64,000 bases of DNA from FEN-1297 sp963787005 (GTDB taxonomy: Bacteria; Bacteroidota; Ignavibacteria; Ignavibacteriales; Ignavibacteriaceae): positions 1 through 64,000 of the forward strand of contig CAWBBX010000099.1 of NCBI GenBank assembly GCA_963787005.1, in the 5' to 3' direction. Position 1 is the stretch's first letter, and the number at the start of each line of letters is the position of its first letter. Below, piece after piece: positions 16,707 to 25,785 of the stretch. The position numbers and the translations under genes were made by a program. The notes below the pieces were generated by a model. That model did no database searches and had not been told where the DNA came from. It saw only the letters and a program-made list of their open reading frames with translations.

Positions 16707-18089
16707 ATGAAAGCAGTTTGCGACCGTCTCGGCGGATACGCGGTTGAGGATGTTAAGCTTATTTCAATTAACGGCTATCAATTCTTCGGTACTCAGCTCA
16801 GCAAGCCTGCCGAGGGACTGAACGACTACGCGATTTCCTTCAGCGTTTACGAGACTCCGGGCGGATACAAGGTACAGAACAAATGGACATACGAAGAATA
16901 TTCGGCACCTGAAGGAGCTTCGAGTGTTTATAATTTCGAAGTCTGGTCGAATTCTTATTCCGGCGCTGCCCAACTGGTAGAAGGAATAATTGCCAAGTTC
17001 AAACCTTTCGGTCCGATTACATATTTGAACGCGAACCAGTATAATCCGGATGTTTTCATTAAGACCGCAAAATATACTCACGACGGCAACGTGCATCTTC
17101 TCATAGAGAATAAAAGCGCGGCTAAACAAATTACATTCAACACAGCGTACAGAGTGGCTCAGGGTGACGATCAGCTAACGGAATCGAAAACTTACAACGT
17201 GCCTGCGGGCGAAAGCAATTTAACGATATCTACCGGTATAGTAGCAGACGCAAATATTTACATGGATCAGCCCAACGGATTTAAAGACGAAGTTTATGTA
17301 AGCGGCGGAGCTTATACTTATATGACCGGCCCGAACAGCACTGTGAATAATTTTAATACCGCAAATTTTGCGCAGCAGTCGGTTTCAAATTATCCCGACG
17401 GTTCTTTGGTGCTGGCAGGCGGAGCTTCAATAGACGGATCGCTCGGAGACTGGACGTCGGTTGTAAGATCGCTCAGCGCCGACGGTAGCGCGTATGATCT
17501 TTCTTCGTACAGAGGAGTAAGATTCGACGCGAGCGGTACCGGTACCGTACAGGTTATTTTGAATATGACCAACACGCAGAATTATAATTACTATGCTTAT
17601 AGAATAAATCTTACCGGTGAGGCAAAGTCTTACGAAATCGATTTCAATCAGTTCAAAGAATTATACGGAAGCCAGACAAAGTTTGACGCGAGCAAAATTG
17701 AAGATATAGGATTCATTTTTTCAAGCGAAGATAATCCCGGCCTTACTTCCTTTAACATGGATGTAAAGGACATCGCTTTCTTAAACAGCAGCGTTACGGG
17801 AATAAGCAGCGAAAGCTCTGCGCCTTCGAGCTTCAGTCTGGAGCAGAATTACCCGAATCCATTTAATCCTACTACGGTAATCGGATTCAACGTTCCGAAA
17901 CAATCCCGGATAACTTTAACCGTCTATAATATTATCGGTCAGAAAGTCGCGACATTGATCAACGGTCAAATGAACGCCGGTTATCACTCGGTTAATTTCA
18001 ACGCCGCTAATCTTTCGAGCGGGATATATTTTTACAGGCTTGAAGGCGATAATATCAGCATAACAAAGAAAATGATTTTGACAAAATAG
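16707..18089 (+). CDS. 3' part of the frameshifted secreted protein, with T9SS sorting domain
   Basis: The open frame extends upstream of ATG 16707 back to about 16486 without a stop (VYSVGVQAFRLIPAEGPFNS...), so 16707 is an internal methionine and the true coding begins in the 15538 gene. The central part is a beta-rich extracellular region. The C-terminal about 85 residues form a type A T9SS sorting domain: SLEQNYPNPFNPTT, ITLTVYNIIGQKVATL, LSSGIYFYRLE and a final KKMILTK. That tail directs export across the outer membrane and attachment to or release from the surface. Without the frameshift the protein would be exported by Sec through its N-terminal signal and then by T9SS; as sequenced the upper half lacks the sorting tail. 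Confidence 0.82.
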   Translation: MKAVCDRLGGYAVEDVKLISINGYQFFGTQLSKPAEGLNDYAISFSVYETPGGYKVQNKWTYEEYSAPEGASSVYNFEVWSNSYSGAAQLVEGIIAKFKPFGPITYLNANQYNPDVFIKTAKYTHDGNVHLLIENKSAAKQITFNTAYRVAQGDDQLTESKTYNVPAGESNLTISTGIVADANIYMDQPNGFKDEVYVSGGAYTYMTGPNSTVNNFNTANFAQQSVSNYPDGSLVLAGGASIDGSLGDWTSVVRSLSADGSAYDLSSYRGVRFDASGTGTVQVILNMTNTQNYNYYAYRINLTGEAKSYEIDFNQFKELYGSQTKFDASKIEDIGFIFSSEDNPGLTSFNMDVKDIAFLNSSVTGISSESSAPSSFSLEQNYPNPFNPTTVIGFNVPKQSRITLTVYNIIGQKVATLINGQMNAGYHSVNFNAANLSSGIYFYRLEGDNISITKKMILTK

Positions 18090-18114
18090 CATCTCAGACG
18101 TTCCTCAGTACCCT

Positions 18115-18155
18115 GACCTCCGGGCCTAATTTGTGCGGTCCGGGGGTCTTTTTTT
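18115..18155 (+). terminator. Strong Rho-independent terminator
   Basis: GACCTCCGGGCC (18115-18126) pairs with GGTCCGGGGGTC (18137-18148), with one internal mismatch, followed by seven T residues. It ends the secreted protein transcript. Confidence 0.9.
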
Positions 18156-18284
18156 GAATCTACTCACAAATTACCTCTAAATTCTCTAATCTTATGCCGT
18201 TTAGGCGTTCCCGCAATTGATATTAAAACGCTCTTTAAGTAATTTTACAGTGTATAAAATAAATTCAAGTAAAGGAGATGCAGA

Positions 18285-19277
18285 ATGGCAATTAAAGTTG
18301 GAATAAATGGCTTTGGAAGAATTGGAAGATTAGTATTCAGAAGAAGCCTTGAATTAGGCGGTATTGAGTTCGTGGGTATTAATGATCTTACTGATGCAAA
18401 AACTTTAGCGCACTTATTAAAATATGATTCGGTTCACCGTAGGTTTAACGGGGAAGTTTCGGCAGACGGCAGCGACCTTATCGTAAACGGCAAACGCATA
18501 AAGGTAAGTGCGGAGAAAGATCCGGCAAAATTGAACTGGAAAGATCTCGGTGCCGATATTGTAATCGAGTCTACAGGTGTGTTTAGAACGCAGGAAGCTT
18601 GCATGAAGCATATCGAAGCCGGTGCGAAGAAAGTTATTCTTACCGTGCCAGCTAAAGGCGAGATAGATGCGACTGTTGTTCTAGGTGTTAACGAGGAAGT
18701 TTTAACAGGGAAGGAAAAGGTTCTCTCAAACGCTTCCTGTACCACCAACTGCCTCGCACCTATGGTAAAGGTTCTTGAGGATAATTTCGGTATCGAAAAA
18801 GGCTTCATGACAACTGTTCACTCTTACACAAACGATCAGAGACTTCTCGATCTTCCTCACAGCGACCTACGAAGGGCTAGATCGGCGGCCATTTCTATTA
18901 TACCTACTACTACCGGCGCGGCGAAAGCCGTAGGCAAGGTTATGCCGGCTCTCAATGGGAAACTCGACGGATTCTCTCTTCGCGTTCCCACACCTGACGG
19001 TTCCATCACCGATCTCGTCGCTACTTTGAAGAAAGAAGTAACAATCGAAGAAGTAAACGCAGCAATGAAAGCCGCGGCCGAAGGTCCGATGAAGGGAATT
19101 ATGGAATATAGCGAAGAACCTCTGGTATCGGCGGACATAGTGGGTAACTCTCATTCGAATATTTTCGACGCTCAGTCCACTATGACTAACGGCAACATGG
19201 TAAAGGTAGTCGGGTGGTACGACAACGAGTGGGGATACTCATGCAGGGTAGTCGACCTTATTAAGAAAGTAAGCTGA
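18285..19277 (+). CDS. gap: Glyceraldehyde-3-phosphate dehydrogenase
   Basis: This is the glycolytic GAPDH, which oxidises glyceraldehyde-3-phosphate to 1,3-bisphosphoglycerate with NAD. The NAD-binding loop INGFGRIGR is at 7-15 and the catalytic cysteine C152 is in SNASCTTNCLAPM. WYDNEWGYS lies near the C-terminus. At 330 residues it is full length. A clear AAAGGAG ribosome site precedes the ATG. A terminator separates it from pgk, so the two may be transcribed separately although adjacent. Confidence 0.97.
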   Translation: MAIKVGINGFGRIGRLVFRRSLELGGIEFVGINDLTDAKTLAHLLKYDSVHRRFNGEVSADGSDLIVNGKRIKVSAEKDPAKLNWKDLGADIVIESTGVFRTQEACMKHIEAGAKKVILTVPAKGEIDATVVLGVNEEVLTGKEKVLSNASCTTNCLAPMVKVLEDNFGIEKGFMTTVHSYTNDQRLLDLPHSDLRRARSAAISIIPTTTGAAKAVGKVMPALNGKLDGFSLRVPTPDGSITDLVATLKKEVTIEEVNAAMKAAAEGPMKGIMEYSEEPLVSADIVGNSHSNIFDAQSTMTNGNMVKVVGWYDNEWGYSCRVVDLIKKVS

Positions 19278-19295
19278 TAACCTATTCAAACCAGC

Positions 19296-19327
19296 AAAGA
19301 CGAAGCCCCGGCTTCGTCTTTGTTTTA
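19296..19327 (+). terminator. Rho-independent terminator between gap and pgk
   Basis: A perfect 12-bp stem pairs AAAGACGAAGCC (19296-19307) with GGCTTCGTCTTT (19310-19321), followed by GTTTTATT. Confidence 0.88.
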
Positions 19328-19419
19328 TTAAGGCGAATCTGATTAAACAATTATGTAAACGCTTCAAGGGGAAGCTTAAATAATATTATGTCCGGAAGGA
19401 CGGGAAAAAGGTGCAGGCA

Positions 19420-20616
19420 ATGAACAAATTATCAATAGACAAATTAGAATTAAATGCAAAGCGGGTTCTTGTCAGAGTTGACTTCAACGTACCGCTGGAT
19501 GAGAACCAGAACATTACGGATGACAGAAGAATAGAATCTTCTCTGCCCACTATTAAAAAAATAATTGAAAGCGGCGGCAAGGCCGTATTAATGAGTCATC
19601 TCGGAAGACCGAAAGGAAAGGTAAATCCTAAATTCAGCCTGAAGCCGGCCGCGGAGAGATTGGGCAAGCTTCTGGGGAAAGAAGTTAAACTGGCTCCCGA
19701 CTGCATTGGTGACGAAGTAAAAAAAATAGTAGACGGTATGCAGCCCGGAGATGTTGTTCTTCTTGAAAACCTGCGTTTTCACGAAGAAGAAGAGAAGAAT
19801 GATCCCGGCTTTGCGAAAGAACTTGCGGAGCTCGGCGATGTTTATGTAAACGACGCTTTCGGCAGCGCGCACAGGGCGCACGCATCCACAGAGGGTGTTA
19901 CAAAGTACATAGACAAATGTGCCGCGGGCTACCTTATGCAGAAAGAACTCGATTATTTGGGAGGAGCGATTTCCGATCCGGCCAGACCATACTGCGCAAT
20001 CCTGGGCGGTGCCAAGATCTCAGGGAAGATAGACGTTATTCAGAATTTGATGGGTAAGGTTGATACCTTAATTATCGGCGGCGGAATGGCATATACGTTC
20101 TTTAAAGCGCAGGGAAAAGAGATCGGGCAGTCGCTCTTGGAAGCCGATAAATTAGATGTAGCGGAAGAAATTCTGTCTAAACTCGAAAGCTCCAAGGTCA
20201 AGTTCCTTCTTCCTAAGGATATTGTAGTCGCAGCGGAATTTAAAAACGATTCACCTTCGGAACCGGTATCAATTGACAGCATTCCGGCGGATAAAATGGG
20301 ATTGGATATAGGTCCCGAAACTATTAAATTGTTCCGTGAGGAATTGCTCAAATCGAAAACAATCGTCTGGAACGGTCCGATGGGAGTCTTTGAAATGGAC
20401 AATTTCGCTAAAGGCACAAACGCTATAGCGGAAACCCTGGTTGAAGCCACATCCAAGGGAGCGATTACAATAATAGGAGGCGGAGATTCGGCTGCTGCGG
20501 TTAGCAAAGCGGGACTTGAAGACAAGGTTTCGCACGTCTCAACCGGCGGCGGAGCTTCACTAGAATTCCTGGAAGGCAAAATTCTTCCCGGCGTTGCCGC
20601 GTTAAGCGAAGCGTAG
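19420..20616 (+). CDS. pgk: Phosphoglycerate kinase
   Basis: PGK transfers the acyl phosphate of 1,3-bisphosphoglycerate to ADP. Family marks are RVLVRVDFNVPLDENQNITD near the start, SHLGRPKGK, FGSAHRAHASTEG, and the nucleotide loop GGGDSAAAV near the end. I take ATG 19420; GTG 19411 would add three residues. Length is about 398 residues. The gene follows gap after a terminator and is 27 bases ahead of the rhomboid gene. Confidence 0.97.
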   Translation: MNKLSIDKLELNAKRVLVRVDFNVPLDENQNITDDRRIESSLPTIKKIIESGGKAVLMSHLGRPKGKVNPKFSLKPAAERLGKLLGKEVKLAPDCIGDEVKKIVDGMQPGDVVLLENLRFHEEEEKNDPGFAKELAELGDVYVNDAFGSAHRAHASTEGVTKYIDKCAAGYLMQKELDYLGGAISDPARPYCAILGGAKISGKIDVIQNLMGKVDTLIIGGGMAYTFFKAQGKEIGQSLLEADKLDVAEEILSKLESSKVKFLLPKDIVVAAEFKNDSPSEPVSIDSIPADKMGLDIGPETIKLFREELLKSKTIVWNGPMGVFEMDNFAKGTNAIAETLVEATSKGAITIIGGGDSAAAVSKAGLEDKVSHVSTGGGASLEFLEGKILPGVAALSEA

Positions 20617-20643
20617 ATTTATAGTATTTTATAAGGATTTTCT

Positions 20644-21558
20644 GTGAACGATAACTATTACAGACCGTCGGGATTCGGAGGCTTCAGTTTCTTTCCGCCG
20701 GTCATTAAAAACTTACTGATAATTAACGGTGTCGTATTCGTAATTGAAATGCTCGGCCAGCAGGTCGGGATAGGCGGCGGCTACACTTTTTATCAGGTGA
20801 TAATGAAATACTTCTCTCTTGTGCCGCTGGGTTACGGATTTTACCCCTGGCAGCTCATCACTTACCAGTTCCTGCACGCGGGATTAATGCATATTTTCTT
20901 CAATATGTTCGCGCTCTGGATGTTCGGCATGGAAATAGAAAATATGTGGGGTTCCAAAAAATTCTTAACTTTTTATCTGATGTGCGGAGTCGTAGCAGGA
21001 TTATTTCAACTATTCCTTCCTCCGCTCTTCAACGAGCCGCTTGGAATGACGCTCGGTGCTTCAGGCGCAGTATTCGGAGTACTTATTGCTTTCGGTATGA
21101 TGTTCCCGAACAGGTACATCTTTATATGGTTTCTCATCCCGCTAAAAGCAAAATATTTTATAGCGGCATACATACTAATCGAGTTCTTTTCGATTGAAAG
21201 TCCGGGAAATGTTGCTCATCTCGCGCACCTCGGCGGAGCGCTTGCAGGATTCATTTATATTATGTTGGACAGAAATACGAATTATTCTTTCAAGAGACTT
21301 TTCGGAGGCGGCACTTCCGGTAGAAGCGGAAGTATTTTCTCGAATTTGGGCGGCTTGTCTCAGGGCCGCTTTAAGAAGCATGAACCGGAAGTTGAGGAAG
21401 CAAAATTCTACGATGTAGAAGACAAGTCGAAAGATGATACGAGCATTTCCCAGGCCGAGATAGACAAGATACTCGAGAAGATCAGCCGCTCAGGTTATCA
21501 GAACTTGACCGAAAGGGAAAAGAAAATACTTTTCGAAGCAAGCAAGAGAATGAAGTGA
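20644..21558 (+). CDS. Rhomboid family intramembrane serine protease
   Basis: This membrane protein starts with GTG. It has the rhomboid catalytic dyad: serine in LGASGAVFG (S140) and histidine in AHLGGALAGF (H195). The HxxxN-type segment LMHIFFNMFALWMFG lies before it. There are six hydrophobic helices, then a soluble C-terminal extension (about residues 225-304) ending in ILEKISRSGYQNLTEREKKI, a short conserved helical motif seen at the end of many Bacteroidota rhomboids. Substrates are unknown. Confidence 0.93.
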   Translation: MNDNYYRPSGFGGFSFFPPVIKNLLIINGVVFVIEMLGQQVGIGGGYTFYQVIMKYFSLVPLGYGFYPWQLITYQFLHAGLMHIFFNMFALWMFGMEIENMWGSKKFLTFYLMCGVVAGLFQLFLPPLFNEPLGMTLGASGAVFGVLIAFGMMFPNRYIFIWFLIPLKAKYFIAAYILIEFFSIESPGNVAHLAHLGGALAGFIYIMLDRNTNYSFKRLFGGGTSGRSGSIFSNLGGLSQGRFKKHEPEVEEAKFYDVEDKSKDDTSISQAEIDKILEKISRSGYQNLTEREKKILFEASKRMK

Positions 21559-21586
21559 TCCCGGGAAATATGTCCCACGGGATCAC
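21555..21586. other. Perfect 9-bp hairpin overlapping the rhomboid stop codon
   Basis: GTGATCCCG (21555-21563) pairs exactly with CGGGATCAC (21578-21586). An inner GGGA/TCCC pairing can extend it. There is no T run after it, so it is not a classic intrinsic terminator. Confidence 0.6.
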
Positions 21587-21624
21587 GCATTCGTTCAAGC
21601 ATTTTCAACAAGCCTTGTGACGAT

Positions 21625-21972
21625 TTGAATAAAAGAAATTTATACCTGCTTTCAATCTTAATGCTGTCCGTACTGCTGCCGTCCTTATTTATCGAAGGAT
21701 GTTCGCATTCCCGGAGGATAGATGAAGATAAATTCGTTAAAATATATACCGATATCGTAATAGCGCAGGACACGGCGAACGCGAATAAAAATCAAATTGA
21801 TGAAATAAAAAGTAAGGTGTTCAATCGTTACGATGTTACGCCGGCTCTGTACGACAGCACTTTGAGTTACTATAATTCCAATCCCCAAAGATGGGAGAAA
21901 TTCTTCGACAAAACTATTAAGTATGTCGAAGGCCTGAGGGACCGGTCGAAAAAGAAGGAGAAGCGAATTTAA
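21625..21972 (+). CDS. DUF4296 family lipoprotein
   Basis: The likely TTG start gives a hydrophobic leader ending in a cysteine (LFIEGCSHS), which resembles a lipobox although the glutamate at -2 is unusual. The body matches the DUF4296 pattern: FVKIYTDIVIAQD, then FNRYDVTPALYDSTLSYYNS and WEKFFDKTIKYVEGLR, a small helical domain found in Bacteroidota lipoproteins. Function is unknown. The last 56 bases overlap the end of recQ on the other strand. Confidence 0.78.
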   Translation: MNKRNLYLLSILMLSVLLPSLFIEGCSHSRRIDEDKFVKIYTDIVIAQDTANANKNQIDEIKSKVFNRYDVTPALYDSTLSYYNSNPQRWEKFFDKTIKYVEGLRDRSKKKEKRI

Positions 21973-24556
21973 ACTTCGCAGCGGCTATTCTTATCTGCGG
22001 ATAAGTTACTTCGACGGGAAGCCTGCTTTTGAGATCTTTAAGATCGACGTAACCTTTGCGAATTTCATCAAATATCTTCTCGAGTAGATCATTATCAAAT
22101 AGACTGCCTATATCAGCCCCCGGTTCGTATTCCAGAATTGTCTCTATCTGCATAGATATAACCGCTTCCGACAATTTTCTGAGCGAGGCTATATCTTTTA
22201 ATTTATATCCCTTAACGAGAAGAGAATATGTCTCTTTTATGTTGGAAGGCATCGTCTTTTTTTGAACTTCTGTCGCTTCTCCCTCGTTCTTCCCGTAGCT
22301 GCGTATTATTTCAAGAAAATCATTTCCTACTTTATTGAACATCCTTTGGCTGAATCCGGGCAGGGCCAGTAGGTCCTCCTTGTTTACGGGGACTTTTGCT
22401 ATGATCTCTCTCAAGGTAACGTCGGGACAAATTATACTGCCGCTTTGCAAGAATCGTTTTGCGGCTTTTGACCTCGCTTCTCTCAAGAGATTGAACAATT
22501 CCAGGTCAGTCTCGTAATGGGGTGATTTAACTGGAGCGGTAGTTTGAACTCCGTGTTCGCGTAGATATTCGAGTCCTTTGGCCGTGATGTCCAGCTTATT
22601 CTGCGCCGCGGTGTTTTTAACGAGCATGCCTTTGGATACGGTATCGTAGAATACTGTCAAAAGTTCGTTCTTGGCGTAATTACTGCAGCTTCCGAAAGTA
22701 TCGACGGACTTTTGCTCATCGATTCTTGATTTTCCGGTTAGAATAGATATTAAATTAGCCTCGGTAAACTTCAGTTCAGTTTCCGCGACTGTACGCAGAA
22801 TTATTTCGGTTAAATAACCCGCGGAAAGCGCGGGAATCTTTTCGCCGGACGAGCAGTTATCGCACTTCCCGCACTTATATCCTTCAACTTCTTCGCCGAA
22901 GTACTTTAAAATAAATCGAAACCTGCAGTCGTCTGTGTGCGAATATTCCACCATCGTATCGATTTTTTTCTGCTGCCTGAGGAAACTTTCATTTATACCT
23001 TTATAGTCCAGTCTTATTCTTTCGGCAGGAACGCGGGGAGCGGTCAGCATAATCGAATCTACCGTCAGAGGAACGTTAAAATCTATTATTCCTATGTTAT
23101 CGAGGGTGATTAAGCTTTCTTCAAGCTCCGCCGGATTTAGTCCTGTTGATGACGAAAGCGCGGACAATGAAATATTAACTCTGCCTCCGAATATATTGCT
23201 GCCGTATTCGCGCAAAAGAGCGAGAACGGTCTCTCTCAGTAATTCTTTTGCGGAGCTTTTAGTGAACTCTTTCAATTTATCTTTGGGCAAGTTTATTTGA
23301 ACAGAGGTCTTCTTCTCGTATTCGGAAACGATCTTCAAATATCCGGCGTTCTCCAATATTCTGAGAACGGAGTACAACAATCCTTTATTAAGTTCTCTTT
23401 TTGCGTACGCGGAAAGGAACTCTGTATTAACAGGTATTTCCTTATTATCGAAATTGCCCTCGGCGACCCTTCCGAAATCACAAATCCCTTCATATATAGA
23501 CTGGATCATTCCCTTATCGGGATGCGAATTTACTAGAAAGAAATTTTGAATATTTATATCATTCTCGTGGAACAAAAGGAAAGCATAGGATGGCTTTCCG
23601 TCCCTTCCGGCGCGGCCGATCTCCTGGTAATAATTTTCAATCGAGCCCGGCATGTTATAATGGACGATAAGCCTTATATCCTTTTTATCGATTCCCATCC
23701 CGAACGCGTTTGTTGCCGCGATGACGGGCAGCCTGCCCTCGATGAAGTCTTCCTGTATCTTCTTTCTTTCCTCGCTTCGAAGTCCGGCGTGATAAAAAGC
23801 GCAGCCGATCCTGTTTAGAGTCAAGTACTCGGTTACTTCTTCCGCTTTTTTTCTGGATGAAGTATAAATTATAGCCGGAGTTTTAAATTGCGAAATTAAT
23901 TCGAGGCATTTCTCCTTTTTCCTTCGCGCGTGTATAACACTGAGGTGCAGGTTATCTCTTTCGAATCCCCGGACGAATATATTGGGCGACGATAGCCCGA
24001 GTTGCACGCCTATATCTGTTATCACTTCGGGTGTTGCGGTTGCTGTAAATGCGGAAATTTTTTTTATGCCGGCGTAATCGATAAATTCTTTTATCTTTCT
24101 GTAGCTGGGCCTGAAGTTGTGTCCCCATTCGCTTATGCAGTGTGCTTCGTCAACGAAAAGGAACGCAGGATTTAAAGATTTAATTCTGTCTGCGAAAGAT
24201 AAATTCTCCAGTCTTTCCGGAGCTATGTATAGCAGCTTGAGCTTTCCGTAGGCTATCTTCTGAAGCACGTCCTCGGCTTCCGTAAAAGTCATTGTGCTGT
24301 TGATGAACGCGGCTATCTCATCCGTTTTGTTTATAGAATCTACCTGGTCTTTCATTAGAGCGATAAGAGGGGAGATGACGATGGAGAAATTTTCCGATAT
24401 CAACGCGGGCACCTGGTAGCAGAGTGATTTCCCCGCACCGGTGGGGAGAACCGCAATCGTATTCTCGCCGTGCAGAATTGAATCGATAATTTCCTTCTGG
24501 TTCTGCCTGAAGGAAGTGAAACCAAAATATTTTGAAAGCGCTTGTTCCGAATGCAT
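21917..24556 (-). CDS. recQ: ATP-dependent DNA helicase RecQ
   Basis: This SF2 helicase unwinds recombination and replication intermediates 3' to 5'. Order of domains: motif 0 FGFTSFRQNQ; Walker A PTGAGKS (38-44); DEAHC; motif VI region YYQEIGRAGRDGKPS; the RQC zinc site with cysteines in CRFRFILKYFGE and CGKCDNC; a winged helix; an HRDC domain (FNLLREARSKAAKRF ... LPGFSQRMFNKVG); and a C-terminal helix-turn-helix (TYSLLVKGYKLKDIASLRKL ... YPQIRIAAAKFKF). At 879 residues it is longer than E. coli RecQ (about 610) because of the extra C-terminal module, which occurs in other members of this phylum. It converges on the DUF4296 gene. Confidence 0.96.
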   Translation of the reverse strand: MHSEQALSKYFGFTSFRQNQKEIIDSILHGENTIAVLPTGAGKSLCYQVPALISENFSIVISPLIALMKDQVDSINKTDEIAAFINSTMTFTEAEDVLQKIAYGKLKLLYIAPERLENLSFADRIKSLNPAFLFVDEAHCISEWGHNFRPSYRKIKEFIDYAGIKKISAFTATATPEVITDIGVQLGLSSPNIFVRGFERDNLHLSVIHARRKKEKCLELISQFKTPAIIYTSSRKKAEEVTEYLTLNRIGCAFYHAGLRSEERKKIQEDFIEGRLPVIAATNAFGMGIDKKDIRLIVHYNMPGSIENYYQEIGRAGRDGKPSYAFLLFHENDINIQNFFLVNSHPDKGMIQSIYEGICDFGRVAEGNFDNKEIPVNTEFLSAYAKRELNKGLLYSVLRILENAGYLKIVSEYEKKTSVQINLPKDKLKEFTKSSAKELLRETVLALLREYGSNIFGGRVNISLSALSSSTGLNPAELEESLITLDNIGIIDFNVPLTVDSIMLTAPRVPAERIRLDYKGINESFLRQQKKIDTMVEYSHTDDCRFRFILKYFGEEVEGYKCGKCDNCSSGEKIPALSAGYLTEIILRTVAETELKFTEANLISILTGKSRIDEQKSVDTFGSCSNYAKNELLTVFYDTVSKGMLVKNTAAQNKLDITAKGLEYLREHGVQTTAPVKSPHYETDLELFNLLREARSKAAKRFLQSGSIICPDVTLREIIAKVPVNKEDLLALPGFSQRMFNKVGNDFLEIIRSYGKNEGEATEVQKKTMPSNIKETYSLLVKGYKLKDIASLRKLSEAVISMQIETILEYEPGADIGSLFDNDLLEKIFDEIRKGYVDLKDLKSRLPVEVTYPQIRIAAAKFKFASPSFSTGPSGLRHT

Positions 24557-24843
24557 CGTGTCTTAAAATTGATTGATCAAAGCAAAGATATAAAAAATCG
24601 GGTTAAGTTTTATTAATCTGCTGCAAGCATGGATCATTTATAAATTTTGAGATCGGAGATAATTGTGCATATTTATTACCTTCAGTTTCATCCGGGAAAT
24701 AATCAAAAATATTTGCTGATAATGACTTAATCTTCGCCGGTCATCAATAATAAATTACCGTTTATCACGCCGTACTTTGAATCTTTCCGCCTTATTTTTA
24801 CTATATTTAGTCAATTAGATTCAACAATTATAAAGGGAGAATA

Positions 24844-25785
24844 ATGTCTGTTATAGAGACAAACGCTCTTAGGAAAGTCTACTCTTCCTCTTTCGGAAAA
24901 AATCGTGTTGAGGCACTGCAAGGGCTGAGTATTAACATAGAACCTGGTATGATATTCGGCTTGCTGGGACCGAACGGGGCCGGCAAAACAACGTTGGTTA
25001 AACTGCTGCTAGGAATAACATTTCCCACTTCCGGTACGGCAAAAATACTGGGCCACAACATAAATACATACAAAATTAAGAATAGGATCGGGTACTTGCC
25101 CGAAAATCATAAGTATCCGCCTTATCTAAGCGGCGGAGGCGTGCTGAATTTTTTCGGAAGGCTAAGCGGGATGCAGGGGCTGCATCTTAAGAACAAGATA
25201 GACGAACTCCTGGAACTTGTTAATCTTACCAAATGGAAAAAGACAAAAGTAAAAAATTATTCTAAAGGAATGATGCAGCGGCTTGGTTTGGCGCAGGCTC
25301 TGCTGAACGATCCCGATTTAATTTTCCTCGATGAGCCGACAGACGGCGTTGATCCGATTGGAAGAAAAGAAATCCGGGATATTCTCCTTGAATTAAAAAA
25401 TAGGTCGAGGACTATTTTCCTCAACAGCCATCTTCTTTCGGAAGTTGAGATGATAACAGACAGGGTGGGAATCCTTAACAAGGGAAACCTTATTAAAGAA
25501 GGCTCTGTTAAGGAACTCACCGAAAAGAAAGAGGAGTATAAGCTTGTACTTGACGGAACAGTCGATCCTCCGCTTGAATCGTATGCTACAGGGGAAATTA
25601 TGATTTCTAAGCTTTCGCAGGATTCTTACATTGTGAAGGTTTCCGATATACGCCTGCTCAACAATTTGATGGATACGTTAAGAAGCAAAGGAGTAGTTAT
25701 AAAGGAAATGCAGGCTCAGAAGAGCACTCTAGAGGATCTTTTCATTTCTCTCATCAGCGATGCGGAAAAAGGGGGAAGGGCATGA
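24844..25785 (+). CDS. ABC transporter ATP-binding protein
   Basis: This ATPase of an ABC-2 type exporter has Walker A GPNGAGKTT, signature YSKGMMQRLGLAQAL, Walker B DLIFLDEPTDGVDP and the switch histidine in LNSHLLSE. The C-terminal about 90 residues form the extra domain common in this class. It overlaps the permease gene by four bases, so the two form one transporter. Substrate is unknown; relatives include NosF-like and gliding (GldA-like) exporters. Confidence 0.93.
   Translation: MSVIETNALRKVYSSSFGKNRVEALQGLSINIEPGMIFGLLGPNGAGKTTLVKLLLGITFPTSGTAKILGHNINTYKIKNRIGYLPENHKYPPYLSGGGVLNFFGRLSGMQGLHLKNKIDELLELVNLTKWKKTKVKNYSKGMMQRLGLAQALLNDPDLIFLDEPTDGVDPIGRKEIRDILLELKNRSRTIFLNSHLLSEVEMITDRVGILNKGNLIKEGSVKELTEKKEEYKLVLDGTVDPPLESYATGEIMISKLSQDSYIVKVSDIRLLNNLMDTLRSKGVVIKEMQAQKSTLEDLFISLISDAEKGGRA

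Noticed and set aside
20040..20579. 179-codon minus-strand frame
   Set aside because: It is antisense to pgk; composition is Ser/Ile-rich shadow without motifs.
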